From Vibrio tapetis subsp. tapetis (GTDB taxonomy: Bacteria; Pseudomonadota; Gammaproteobacteria; Enterobacterales; Vibrionaceae): DNA of 64,000 nucleotides. Below the pieces are notes generated by a model that searched no databases, was not told the DNA's origin, and saw only the letters and a list, made by a program, of their open reading frames with translations. Positions 1 through 7,853 of this stretch are shown here, one piece after another; within the stretch, counting starts at the first letter, position 1; the number at the start of each line of letters is the position of its first letter. The stretch covers positions 1,736,001 to 1,800,000 of the forward strand of contig NZ_LT960612.1 of NCBI RefSeq assembly GCF_900233005.1, read 5' to 3'. A program made the translations under genes and the position numbers.

Positions 1-84
1 CGCGTATCGGGCTGTTTGGCCGGAGCGACCATATCAACGTGGAGTTGTGCCCTTATCCCTGCGGGAAAATGCGAAATCCGCACA

Positions 85-113
85 AGAGTACACTATTAAA
101 GATAGTGTACTCT
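85..113 (+). terminator. Strong stem-loop near the left edge
   Basis: A perfect 12-bp stem (AGAGTACACTAT at 85-96, ATAGTGTACTCT at 102-113) encloses a 5-nt loop. The downstream tract is pyrimidine-rich (TCCTTCTCC) rather than a clean T-run, so termination is plausible but not certain. Confidence 0.4.
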
Positions 114-235
114 CCTTCTCCTCCTCGACCTCCTTGCTCAGTCTTCGCCGTCGTTTCTCGTCGTCATGCGTCGAGTTAAATAGGGGCAAAAGCGCTTGAC
201 CGGAAGGAAAGGAAGTTTATCGCGATGTCACACGA

Positions 236-264
236 AAACAAAAAAGTCCGGAAAAACCGGACTT
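236..264 (-). terminator. Intrinsic terminator of the 302-529 gene
   Basis: The stem is AAGTCCGG at 244-251 and CCGGACTT at 257-264 with a 5-nt loop. Read on the minus strand, the stem is followed by TTTTGTTTTC, so it ends transcription of the minus-strand gene that stops at 302. Confidence 0.75.
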
Positions 265-301
265 AGTTACATGTCATTATTGGGATAACGACAAGAGAAC
301 C

Positions 302-529
302 TTATAACACATCAGCCAAATCCGCAGGAAGTGGCTCTAAATGTAATATCCCAGTATTATTCATACCCCTAGCCTCCATATTTTCTCGCATATTCGTCAA
401 AACTACTTTTTCAATATGTCGTTCGTTGCCTTCAAAAAGCAGAATGCTATTAGGTTCTGGAATTACAGACAAAAAAACATGTGACCAATCTTCGCTGCCT
501 TCACCTGATAAAACAATAAATGTATACAT
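302..529 (-). CDS. Small hypothetical protein (75 aa)
   Basis: I do not recognise this protein. The reading frame extends 16 codons further upstream, but the ATG at 529 is preferred because AGAGG lies six bases before it. The product is short and soluble-looking, with a hydrophobic start (MYTFIVLSGEGSEDW), a central IILFEG-like strand region and an acidic C-terminus ending PADLADVL. No signal peptide or membrane segment is evident. A clear terminator follows the stop, which supports a real transcription unit. The neighbouring gene on the same strand is also unrecognised, and both lie in what looks like an accessory stretch. Confidence 0.5.
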   Translation of the reverse strand: MYTFIVLSGEGSEDWSHVFLSVIPEPNSILLFEGNERHIEKVVLTNMRENMEARGMNNTGILHLEPLPADLADVL

Positions 530-625
530 ATAATAGACCTCTATAAAAACACATATATGGAGGTTAAACTTCAACAAATCAATGAGTTGGATAGACCAAA
601 TTGGAATAAAGAAATGGTTGCTTAT

Positions 626-738
626 TAATGCGCATTACAGGATTTATATTAAAAGAGCCTAGCGGCTGCGGCCAGTGCTGGCGCAATGGTACTGCCCGCC
701 ACGCTTTCAACATAAATCTGACCACATAATGCGCACTA
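626..738. repeat. 113-bp MITE-like element with imperfect terminal inverted repeats
   Basis: The left end (TAATGCGCATTA at 626-637, then ATTTATATTAAAAG) matches the reverse complement of the right end (TAGTGCGCATTA from 738 inward, then ATTTATGTTGAAAG) over about 35 positions with a 3-4 nt gap. A GCCAG-TG-CTGGC hairpin lies at 671-682. The middle is GC-rich, unlike the AT-rich flanks. The shape suggests a non-autonomous insertion or the remnant of an IS. No target duplication was evident. Confidence 0.5.
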
Positions 739-825
739 AGATATGTAAGAGCGAAGTTGTAATGTCACTATTTGTAAAGTTAAAATGTCCCTTTAACTCA
801 TCACAAAAAGCTTCTGAATGCTCAG

Positions 826-1284
826 TTACTTTTTAGGACGTTTTAAATTTGTAAGTCTCTCTACCAATACCACGGTTGGATCTTCGTGTGTTAGCACTTC
901 TACGCAATCCCAATCACTGGCAATGACATAAGACCATCCGCCAACTGTATTTAATTCAAAACTCAATGGGCTTTCATGGGTCCATTGGTGACCGCGCACT
1001 TTGAAACAGTTATCTTTCGGGTTCTTAGATCCCCACATCTCAAGTAAACCATGCTCGTCCAACACTCGATGTCCGCCAATTTGTCGAAATTGAATTTCAT
1101 ACACAGATTCAGTCATTTCATGGAACACCGTTACTGTAAGTTGTATCTCATCAGAAAATCTTAGATCTCGATATTCATACCGTGTATCTTGACCTGACAG
1201 ATACCAGTTCTGACAGCCGTAGACGACAGATAATACTGAGATATCACCTTCATTTATGAGTGTTTCCCATCGACTAAATTCCAT
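826..1284 (-). CDS. Hypothetical protein (152 aa)
   Basis: I do not recognise this family. The ATG at 1284 is preceded by AAGGTG at good spacing, so the start looks right. The protein is soluble, acidic and rich in aromatic residues (QNWYLSG, EMWGSK, GGWSYVIASDWDCVEV), with alternating short beta-like segments and a basic tail (LTNLKRPKK). No signal peptide or transmembrane segment is seen. It lies between a small inverted-repeat element and an attC-like repeat, so it may belong to an acquired segment. Orphan immunity-type proteins can look like this, but no toxin partner is visible and I do not claim that role. Confidence 0.6.
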   Translation of the reverse strand: MEFSRWETLINEGDISVLSVVYGCQNWYLSGQDTRYEYRDLRFSDEIQLTVTVFHEMTESVYEIQFRQIGGHRVLDEHGLLEMWGSKNPKDNCFKVRGHQWTHESPLSFELNTVGGWSYVIASDWDCVEVLTHEDPTVVLVERLTNLKRPKK

Positions 1285-1896
1285 TATTCACCTTAGTAGC
1301 ACGTGTTGTTGTTAATAATATCAAGTTAATAGTACAAAAACTGTCTTTGTTTGTAGTGAATATAAACAGGTTTTGGCCACCGGTTAACTAACTCGTTAAA
1401 GTTTAAACAAACCAACTGCAACGCTGGCTAAATTAAGAGACACTGTCACAAGCTGCAAATACTGCCCCTTAGCGAAAAACTTTACGGTAGGTGTTTTAGT
1501 ATTTGATTGAAGGTACTTTCAAGTGACAGGATCACTTAACTGAAGAATTATATTATAGGTAAGCAACACAAACTGAGCACTATTTCTTGCTTCTCCTATA
1601 ATTTAACGACCAAACGTTAAGCGACATTTGAAGTTAAGATCTCACTTATGAACGATAGATTGTATAACCTCTAGGTATATTATGAGCCAGTTAATAAAGT
1701 TAATCTATAGTTGAAGTTTTGATTCAATTGACGATTTGAGCTCTAATAGATAATTGCATCCCTAATGATGACGGCACCTGTAGCGATCCTGTATTAACCT
1801 CACAAAATTTATAATTATACTTATTGATACAATATGATAGCATGAGCTAATAATGATAATACACTCAATAAAATTTCAAGCTAGCTGGACACATTT
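1285..1896. other. AT-rich intergenic stretch of 612 bp
   Basis: No gene longer than about 40 codons is supported here. The stretch separates two oppositely oriented genes and so should hold both their promoters. The one structured element I see is the inverted repeat at 1534-1622. The final 100 bases before the lipoprotein gene are very AT-rich. Confidence 0.5.
1534..1622 (+). repeat. attC-like imperfect inverted repeat (integron recombination site candidate)
   Basis: The ends are ACTTAAC (1534-1540) and GTTAAGC (1616-1622), which fit the integron core-site patterns RYYYAAC and GTTRRRY. The arms between them pair imperfectly: ATTATAGG (1552-1559) with CCTATAAT (1595-1602), and AGCAA with TTGCT just inside. 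The total of 89 bp is within the usual attC range. It does not resemble the Vibrio cholerae repeat by eye, there is no second copy and no integrase, so this may be chance. Confidence 0.3.
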
Positions 1897-2481
1897 ATGA
1901 AACGAACAATCTTCCATATATTGGTGCTTGCAACCCTCTCTGGGTGCGCATCCGTTTCTTCGGAGAATCTGAAATCAAATACTTACACAACGGAGAAATT
2001 AACGGCGGAAATGCGAAACGATCCGCACTCTTGGATGAAGACGCAGTTTGATATCTACAATGATAGCCCGAACAATAAAGCATTCGCTGTTTACTGGAAA
2101 GGAAACCGTGCTCTTAGCTTTGCACACGCGACCAATAAGCTTGATCTTGAAAAAGCTAAAACCGAAGCATTGAGACTTTGTAATATCAAGTCAGATAAGA
2201 GTAACACTTGTACCATTGACGCGTATTCCGAAACCGAAGAACCACTCGCTTCAAATCAGAAAAAGCTACCTCCAGAAGTTTCTAGTTACTCCGATCTCGA
2301 TAAGCTAAGTGAATTTGATAATACGAATAAGCACGCGGCAGTCGTAGGCAATGAACTTGGTATTTTGGGTTTTTCAACTAGTGATGTTTCGCAATCAATC
2401 GCGGAAGAAACCGCTACAATGGAGTGCCTAAAGAATACCCACTACAGCATCCCAACTTGTTACATAATAGATTCCAAATAA
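1897..2481 (+). CDS. Lipoprotein with a duplicated cysteine-containing domain (194 aa)
   Basis: The N-terminus is a lipoprotein signal: a short basic start, a hydrophobic run and the lipobox LSGC, with Cys17 as the predicted lipidated residue. The mature part appears to contain two copies of one domain, residues 61-110 and 145-194. Each begins K-x-x-A-V, has a central A-x-x-T-E/A-A run, and ends with a Cys, a ten-residue gap, a second Cys and I-D (C95/C105 and C177/C188). This spacing recalls DUF4189-type domains, but the match is by eye only. The gene is isolated, with an AT-rich upstream region. The Shine-Dalgarno is weak (TGGAC). Function unknown. Confidence 0.7.
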   Translation: MKRTIFHILVLATLSGCASVSSENLKSNTYTTEKLTAEMRNDPHSWMKTQFDIYNDSPNNKAFAVYWKGNRALSFAHATNKLDLEKAKTEALRLCNIKSDKSNTCTIDAYSETEEPLASNQKKLPPEVSSYSDLDKLSEFDNTNKHAAVVGNELGILGFSTSDVSQSIAEETATMECLKNTHYSIPTCYIIDSK

Positions 2482-3324
2482 TAATTGAGAACAACATAGG
2501 ATGCTCACCAGTTACGTGAGCTCCGTTCCCCTACCTTTCGTAATCTCTACAAACAATTACAAACCATTACAAACTTTCCACATAATTTTATTAATGATTC
2601 TGTAATTATACTGCTGTCCGAATATGTTGCGTCTGTGAACACTAATTTCATGTAATGTAACTAATTGGGTATATCAATTCGTATCGTCAATCGTGAGTTC
2701 ATCCCCTTTATTGAACTCTTGTTGATCTCAATGATACTGGTGTCCAGCTCCACATATGTAGCTGGGCCATTTTTCTAAACGCACCTAAACCCCACAAACG
2801 CTTTCTTCAACTCCAACCTCTGTCACGGCATAAACTCAACCCCGCGCATAGTTACAGTGTCATAATTATTAACGCTCACTCACGTCTAAACTTACCCCAC
2901 ACCCGAGGTGTAATTAAATTACATATTGTGGATAACCTGTGCGCAAACAGCCCACCCATCACATATTCACTCTATGATGGCTAGTTTGTTTGACTAAATC
3001 CCTTATAGTATTGCTACTGCTAGCGAGCTAACACAAATAGTAGAAATTCATAAGTTAATGATATTTAACGATATTTTAAAACTGTAAGTATTATATACCA
3101 ATAAGTGTGTGCTTACTTTCTTATATGGCTCACTATGTCACAAATCTTCCGCGTAACTTTTTCTCTAAGTGGTATTTGGCACTGTAATGACGTACGACTC
3201 CCCTATATTTCTAAATTGGTTGTTAATTCATTATTGGCCGAATAGTGGTATTGAACTTGGTTTAGCCAAATGTGGGGATTTGTGGTTGGATAAAGGAGAT
3301 TAGTTATAGTGCACTAAAGATACA
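2482..3324. other. Intergenic stretch of about 840 bp
   Basis: No protein gene is supported. It contains a terminator-like stem-loop at 2738-2775, a perfect DnaA-box sequence (TGTGGATAA at 2927-2935, TTATCCACA on the other strand) and otherwise AT-rich unstructured sequence. It separates the accessory-looking left edge from the vxr operon. Confidence 0.5.
2738..2775 (+). terminator. Orphan intrinsic terminator, possible sRNA 3' end
   Basis: CCAGCT at 2744-2749 pairs with AGCTGG at 2760-2765, extended by TGG/GCCA, and is followed by TTTTTCT on the plus strand. The nearest plus-strand gene stopped about 260 bases earlier, which is far for its own terminator and leaves room for a small RNA. Confidence 0.45.
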
Positions 3325-3352
3325 AAAACAGCGCTCATTTGAGCGCTGTTTT
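3324..3352 (-). terminator. Terminator of the vxr operon
   Basis: A perfect 11-bp stem (AAACAGCGCTC at 3326-3336, GAGCGCTGTTT at 3341-3351) with an ATTT loop lies just past the vxrE stop. On the minus strand it is followed by TTGTATC, on the plus strand by TTTAAATT, so it may work in both directions. Confidence 0.75.
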
Positions 3353-3355
3353 AAA

Positions 3356-3508
3356 TTAGCTTTCTTTCTTGTCACTTTGCTCTTTTCGAATATCTTCAGC
3401 AACAACTTTGATGGCTTGAGCTGTACTCATGCCCTCTTCCATTAATTTTTGAATTCGTTCAACTGCTTGTTGCTGTTCTTCATGAGATAAGCTTATATCT
3501 TGAAACAT
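3356..3508 (-). CDS. vxrE: UPF0181 (YoaH-type) small protein VxrE
   Basis: This 50-residue protein starts [20 protein letters not shown] and contains the UPF0181 signature of a QQ-AVE-RIQ helix, a [13 protein letters not shown] helix and a VVAEDIR segment. E. coli YoaH has the same order. It is the last gene of the vxr operon, 39 bases after vxrD, and from memory the V. cholerae operon also ends with a UPF0181 gene. The start is supported by GGAGG five bases upstream of ATG, but that sequence sits in the 3' arm of a hairpin (3511-3532). A strong terminator follows. No catalytic motif is visible, and the molecular role is unknown. Confidence 0.85.
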   Translation of the reverse strand: MFQDISLSHEEQQQAVERIQKLMEEGMSTAQAIKVVAEDIRKEQSDKKES

Positions 3509-3510
3509 TT

Positions 3511-3532
3511 CGGCCTCCATAATTGGAGGCCG
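3511..3532 (-). promoter_or_regulatory. Hairpin enclosing the vxrE ribosome binding site
   Basis: In the minus-strand transcript, CGGCCTCC, a six-base loop and GGAGGCCG form a perfect 8-bp stem. The GGAGG Shine-Dalgarno of vxrE lies entirely in the 3' arm, and the start codon follows two bases after the stem. There is no U-run after it, so it is not a standard terminator. Confidence 0.6.
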
Positions 3533-3547
3533 AGAATAGCGAATATT

Positions 3548-4681
3548 TTAGTAGTTGGAAAGGAAATTAATATACACACCCATTGAATTTTCATTGGTAT
3601 AACTTGCGCCAATGTCTAATGTGATGATATTTAATGGTGACAGCCCGATACCTGCAGTGATAGTCCCATCATCATTGTCGCTGGCTAAGTTAGTATAGTA
3701 ACCCGCCCTTAGCTGCATTTGCCTCATGATGTCGCCCTCAATACCAACGCGAAGCATTTGAGCATCGTCGTCGACACCAACAAATTTCTCACGCTTTAAA
3801 ATATCGTAATCAACACTAAACGCAAAATAGTCGCCAACGATACCCGCACCAACCGTATAGTTAGGATCTAGCTTATAAGTATCCCCTATTTTTACATCAC
3901 GCGTCCCTTGAGTCACCGTGTATTGTTTCGTTTCTATTTCTCGACCCATTATGTTCATAGCAGAAAACCCAACACGCCATGGTCCATAAAACCATACTGC
4001 ACCTGCATCTAAATTAAATGCAGTTTCACCCGAAGCAGAATCAAGTATCTTTGAGGTATCAAAATCGGAAAAAGAAGAGTGAGACGCAATGCTGTAGACC
4101 CGTTGAATTTTGGGTGATACACCAAAGGACATATGCTGACCAAATACCGTGTAGTATTTAGCAAAAGTCATCCCAAGTTCTGATACACCAATCCCCAAAA
4201 CTTTTACGAGTGAATTATCAAGGTTTTGAGCTGACGTAGGCTGGCTTGTATCCATATCAGCAGTTACATAGGATTCTGAGTAGATTTTTCCAAATACATT
4301 CATCGATACAAATGAATTAGGAATAGCGAATGCAATCGTACCACCAACATCAAGGGCTAACTGATCTCCTTGTAGGCCGGCAATGGCAGCCGCAGCTTCG
4401 CTTTCGTTACTTGCTTTTCCTGCGGTATCGATACTTCCGAGCAGATCCCCTTGATCCGTATAGGAAATACCCAGCCCTGGTAAGATCATGCCGGCGTTAT
4501 CGTTTCTACGATAAAGTGCTGCGAGCGCGGGGTTGTAAAATGGCGCAGTAAGAAAGTCCGCTGATACAACACCAGTGCCACCCATTGCGTCACCTCGGCC
4601 ATCAACCGAATAGTTTGCAGCAGACACTGACGTTGCTGTTAGTGCAATTGCGATAGACGCTGATAATCCGATTTTATTCAT
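3548..4681 (-). CDS. vxrD: TraF-like outer-membrane barrel protein VxrD
   Basis: The 377-residue protein has a cleavable signal peptide (about residues 1-21, ending SVSAA), then the NYSVDGRGDAMGGTGV start typical of FadL/TraF-type beta barrels. A run of alternating strands and a C-terminal YINFLSNY follow. It belongs to the family often auto-annotated as 'conjugal transfer protein TraF', but there is no conjugation gene nearby and the name should not be read literally. It is co-oriented with vxrC (63-base gap) and vxrE (39-base gap). In V. cholerae the vxr operon links cell-envelope stress sensing to T6SS and biofilm control; the barrel's own role is not established. Confidence 0.8.
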   Translation of the reverse strand: MNKIGLSASIAIALTATSVSAANYSVDGRGDAMGGTGVVSADFLTAPFYNPALAALYRRNDNAGMILPGLGISYTDQGDLLGSIDTAGKASNESEAAAAIAGLQGDQLALDVGGTIAFAIPNSFVSMNVFGKIYSESYVTADMDTSQPTSAQNLDNSLVKVLGIGVSELGMTFAKYYTVFGQHMSFGVSPKIQRVYSIASHSSFSDFDTSKILDSASGETAFNLDAGAVWFYGPWRVGFSAMNIMGREIETKQYTVTQGTRDVKIGDTYKLDPNYTVGAGIVGDYFAFSVDYDILKREKFVGVDDDAQMLRVGIEGDIMRQMQLRAGYYTNLASDNDDGTITAGIGLSPLNIITLDIGASYTNENSMGVYINFLSNY

Positions 4682-4744
4682 AACATAACCGCCAATAGTT
4701 CCTTTTCTCTTATATCGGCAGTAATTATCGAACCTTTAGCACTA

Positions 4745-5614
4745 TTAATCTATAGATATGTCGTAAGTTTTGCTAATAACTTGCTGATCTTCTACAGAAA
4801 TCGCACCTTGCCACCTCTTATGTGTGATTGAAATCGCTAAAACATAGCGATCAGGCTCTAGATCTCGGAGCGGAATTTGGCTCGGGTAATCACTTTCATA
4901 CTCCTGGCTCCAAATTTTTTGATATTGACCATCTAGATAATCAAATACAGAAACATTCATGACTGGTAGTGGACAGTGCCTGTTAAGTAAGCCTGTTTTT
5001 TCTACTTTCCATACACCTTTAGCTTGCCAGCGTAGAATTTCTTTTGATTGCGGTTCCGCCATGACAATCCATGATTTCCACGGTTCTCCCTCTAGAGGGG
5101 TAACGGTGACCTGAAATAAGCCACTACTCAATCTTGAGTTTAAGCTGTATCTTTTTTGATAGACGAAGTCACTTTTGTCATTATTAGATAGGCGTTCAAA
5201 TTCAGTGTCCGATGACACTTTACTTTTTGGCCATCGAGTGAATCCAATCGAATCAATTTCTTGGCGAGATAATACATCAATGATCACACTCGACGCCTGT
5301 CGCCCCGGTGATTGGATCACTTGCCTACGAACAACCAACTCATCTAACCAGTCAGGCAACGGTTTTTTCTGCAAAGATTGACCGCAGTCTTTTTCTAGCG
5401 ACTTTACAAAAAACTTATCGAGATGCTTCGCAACATGTTCATCAGGAGACTGTTGCCACACCTGAACGATACCTTTGAAGGCACCGTCCAAGTCGTCTTG
5501 TAACAGTTGTTTATGCGCATTAGTTAATGCCGTTTGCTGCTCAAACCAAGGAATATTGTCGCCCGCGACGACAGTACTACTAAGAACAAAAACCAATGCA
5601 ATCAAACGTCTCAC
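4745..5614 (-). CDS. vxrC: DUF2861 periplasmic protein VxrC
   Basis: The 289-residue protein has a signal peptide (MRRLIALVFVLSSTVVAG), then an alpha-helical N-terminal half with tetratricopeptide-like spacing (HKQLLQDDLDGAFKGIVQVW), and a beta-rich C-terminal half. Its place two bases after vxrB and its overall pattern fit the DUF2861 family seen in Vibrio vxr operons. It is presumably periplasmic, next to the VxrA sensor domain. Four cysteines (KDCGQ, NRHCP among them) could form disulfides. No enzymatic motif was found. A role as an accessory or sensor-modulating factor is inference. Confidence 0.8.
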   Translation of the reverse strand: MRRLIALVFVLSSTVVAGDNIPWFEQQTALTNAHKQLLQDDLDGAFKGIVQVWQQSPDEHVAKHLDKFFVKSLEKDCGQSLQKKPLPDWLDELVVRRQVIQSPGRQASSVIIDVLSRQEIDSIGFTRWPKSKVSSDTEFERLSNNDKSDFVYQKRYSLNSRLSSGLFQVTVTPLEGEPWKSWIVMAEPQSKEILRWQAKGVWKVEKTGLLNRHCPLPVMNVSVFDYLDGQYQKIWSQEYESDYPSQIPLRDLEPDRYVLAISITHKRWQGAISVEDQQVISKTYDISID

Positions 5615-5616
5615 GA

Positions 5617-6276
5617 CTATCCCTTCATTTTGTAGCCGACACCGCGTAGGGTTTCGATTTCTATGCCAGTCAATTTTTGTCTTAGCTGTAAGACATGGGT
5701 ATCAACAGTACGCGTCGTTGGGAAGTGGTTGTAACCCCAAACATGATCAAGCAACTCATCACGAGTAAACACTCGGCCAATATTGGTTGCCAAAAACAAA
5801 AGTAAATCGAATTCGGTTCTTGTCAGTGTTACTGATTCTTCATTGAAGATAACATCACGAGTTTGGGTATCAATCAATAGATTGCCGATATTGACACGAT
5901 GCTCTTCACTTTCATCTGATTCAGGTGCACGTAGCTGCGCACGGATTCGCGCAAACAATTCCGCTTCGGCAAAAGGTTTTGTTAGGTAATCATTAGCACC
6001 GGCATCTAAGCCTGAAACTTTGTCTTTTATAGAGACCAATGCCGTTAATAGAATAACAGGGACTTTTTTTATCTTTTTCCATTCCGGAAGGTGACTAACA
6101 GAGTCTCCATCAGGAAGCTGACGATCCAATACAACGAGATCTACCTTCTCCCACAATGGTGCGACTTCTGCGATTGTTTCTGCATGTAAGCATTCATAGC
6201 CAGCTTGTTCCAAGCTTACCAATAACCCATCGGCTAGATTTTTGTCGTCTTCAACTAGAAGCAGAGTCTGTTTCAC
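5617..6276 (-). CDS. vxrB: OmpR-family response regulator VxrB
   Basis: The 219-residue protein has a receiver domain with the acidic pair VEDD (residues 8-11), phospho-acceptor Asp51 in VVLDRQLPDG, the LLTA threonine and the DYLTKPF lysine. A C-terminal winged helix follows (LTRTEFDLLLFLATN, RTVDTHVLQLRQKL, LRGVGYKM). It starts with GTG, with GGAGA seven bases upstream, and overlaps the end of vxrA by 26 bases, so the pair is translationally coupled. In V. cholerae VxrB (also WigR) controls cell-wall homeostasis, T6SS and biofilm genes. Confidence 0.92.
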   Translation of the reverse strand: MKQTLLLVEDDKNLADGLLVSLEQAGYECLHAETIAEVAPLWEKVDLVVLDRQLPDGDSVSHLPEWKKIKKVPVILLTALVSIKDKVSGLDAGANDYLTKPFAEAELFARIRAQLRAPESDESEEHRVNIGNLLIDTQTRDVIFNEESVTLTRTEFDLLLFLATNIGRVFTRDELLDHVWGYNHFPTTRTVDTHVLQLRQKLTGIEIETLRGVGYKMKG

Positions 6277-7696
6277 AAGGTATCTCCAAAATAAATGTTG
6301 TTGGCGGGCCTTCTAATGACATTTTGCCCCCCATACGCTCAACCATAGATTCAACTATCGTTAAGCCTAATCCTAAACCACTCTTACTAACAAATGGCTT
6401 TCTTACGTGTTTCCAATCTTTTTTGCTTAAGGTTCCGCTGTCTATGACCTCAAAGCGTACTTTATTACTTTGAATAATTACTTTCAGTCTAACCGGAACG
6501 GCACCGTATTTAACGGCATTATTAACCAAGTTATCAAGACATGTCCCCAACCAGTAGATATTTACTTTAATGGCGCTATCTTGTTCAATTTGGATTTCAA
6601 CCGGAGTGGAAAGTTCCTCATAACGATACTCTAACCACTCATTTACTGATGGTAACCATTCCGTTGCTAGTTGATTGTTATCTGATTGTAAATAATCTTT
6701 ACTCGCTTCCGCTAATTGCCGAAGTCTGCGAGAATCTTCACATAAGCGACGAAACTCATCGTAAACCGTTTCAGGCAATCGCTCAAATTCTCTCCTAAAG
6801 CCCTCAACCGTTAGTGATAAGCTGGCTATCGGTGTTCTAAGTTCATGGGTAAGTATTTGCAAAACTAACATTCGGCTGCGCATTTCTTCCCGCTTATTAT
6901 TCCAACGAGAGGTTGCCCACGCCGCTAATATAACAACGTTAAATAGAACGAGCCCGATCATGATGTTCAGCAGAAGATCGGAATGATCTTCAACCTCCCA
7001 ACAAATATTGCCGCTCTTGACGTAACAAATAGAGGCTTCTTTATCTAAGGTTGCTCGTAAATTTGTTTTATTTAGGAACTCACTCCATTTTTTTCGCTCA
7101 AATAAAAGATATTTGTCGCCCTGCCTTAACCATAGATCGTCTCGGTGAATGAACATATCTGAGCCGGATATCAAGGCACTTAGCGCACTGTAATCCATAT
7201 CTTGTAAGCGACCGAGTAAGCTTTCTGGCTCAGCGGCTGGTCTTTCTTTGATGTGCATGTAATCTTTCAGTTCATCATAGAGGACCGGATACTTTTCAGC
7301 ATAACGTGCAGCATAAGTACCACCGCCGGGATGAATGAGCGCTGAACGAGCAAACCATTTTAGAGGCAGCTTCGTCCCTTTACACATAGCGCGCGTAAAG
7401 ACAAGTGGTTCGGTAATGAGTGGGCTTAGAGGCAATTTTCCTTTACAAGTTTCAGCCAAACTATAAAGGCGCTGCACGTCTCTTAACGGGTAGTCAGCCG
7501 TTTGAGGAAGCATACTTTCAGGAGCTAATAGCTTATTGGGAAAATCAGACTGGATAATTCTTGTATCATAAGAAGCAATTGCCGGAGAGTTATCAAATAG
7601 CGCACGAAACGCATCAATACGTTCAGGCAGGCTTTCAGCTTTGGCAACGTTTGTGATAGACGTTAATGTCACCAACAAGATCACTTTATATAACAA
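6251..7696 (-). CDS. vxrA: Sensor histidine kinase VxrA (DUF3404 sensor)
   Basis: The 481-residue protein has a signal sequence, a large periplasmic DUF3404-type sensor of about 215 residues with paired cysteines (C84, C105, C224, C232), one membrane span near residues 240-262, an H-box ILTHELRTP (His284), an N-box NLVNNAVKYG and a G-box SGLGLGLTIVE. This matches VxrA/WigK, the partner of VxrB. The frame starts with TTG at 7696; no strong ribosome binding site is seen, and a GTG 12 bases later is an alternative. It is the first gene of the operon, about 150 bases from the end of pntB. Confidence 0.9.
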   Translation of the reverse strand: MLYKVILLVTLTSITNVAKAESLPERIDAFRALFDNSPAIASYDTRIIQSDFPNKLLAPESMLPQTADYPLRDVQRLYSLAETCKGKLPLSPLITEPLVFTRAMCKGTKLPLKWFARSALIHPGGGTYAARYAEKYPVLYDELKDYMHIKERPAAEPESLLGRLQDMDYSALSALISGSDMFIHRDDLWLRQGDKYLLFERKKWSEFLNKTNLRATLDKEASICYVKSGNICWEVEDHSDLLLNIMIGLVLFNVVILAAWATSRWNNKREEMRSRMLVLQILTHELRTPIASLSLTVEGFRREFERLPETVYDEFRRLCEDSRRLRQLAEASKDYLQSDNNQLATEWLPSVNEWLEYRYEELSTPVEIQIEQDSAIKVNIYWLGTCLDNLVNNAVKYGAVPVRLKVIIQSNKVRFEVIDSGTLSKKDWKHVRKPFVSKSGLGLGLTIVESMVERMGGKMSLEGPPTTFILEIPCETDSASS

Positions 7697-7808
7697 ACTA
7701 TTGCCGTTCTCTTTCTTATAATCTCAATGCATTAAATATAACATCAAACTCTGTGGTATGCACCGATGCTTAGGTTAACGTAACGTCATGATGGTAAGTT
7801 TTAGGTAA

Positions 7809-7834
7809 AAAAAAGGAGGCCAATTGGCCTCCTT
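7809..7834 (-). terminator. Terminator of pntAB
   Basis: A perfect palindromic stem (AAGGAGGCCA at 7813-7822, TGGCCTCCTT at 7825-7834) is followed on the minus strand by a run of eight T. It lies 20 bases past the pntB stop. Confidence 0.9.
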
Positions 7835-7853
7835 CGTCACTCTGTGCTGTTAT

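Larger units (their letters stand above)
1..301. other. Left-edge stretch with no supported gene
   Basis: I see no convincing gene here. All three plus-strand frames run open from the window edge for 30 to 70 codons, but none resembles a known protein. The stretch is GC-richer than the next 2 kb and contains pyrimidine-rich sequence around 111-150. Two stem-loops are listed separately (85-113 and 244-264). The left part could be the 3' end of a plus-strand gene lying outside the window. Confidence 0.4.

Noticed and set aside
302..1284. Toxin-antitoxin or toxin-immunity pair
   Set aside because: The two small minus-strand genes are 300 bp apart with a repeat element between them, and neither shows a toxin or antitoxin motif.
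3548..4681. Conjugation gene traF
   Set aside because: The family label comes from a distant resemblance; there is no transfer operon and the neighbours are the vxr two-component genes.
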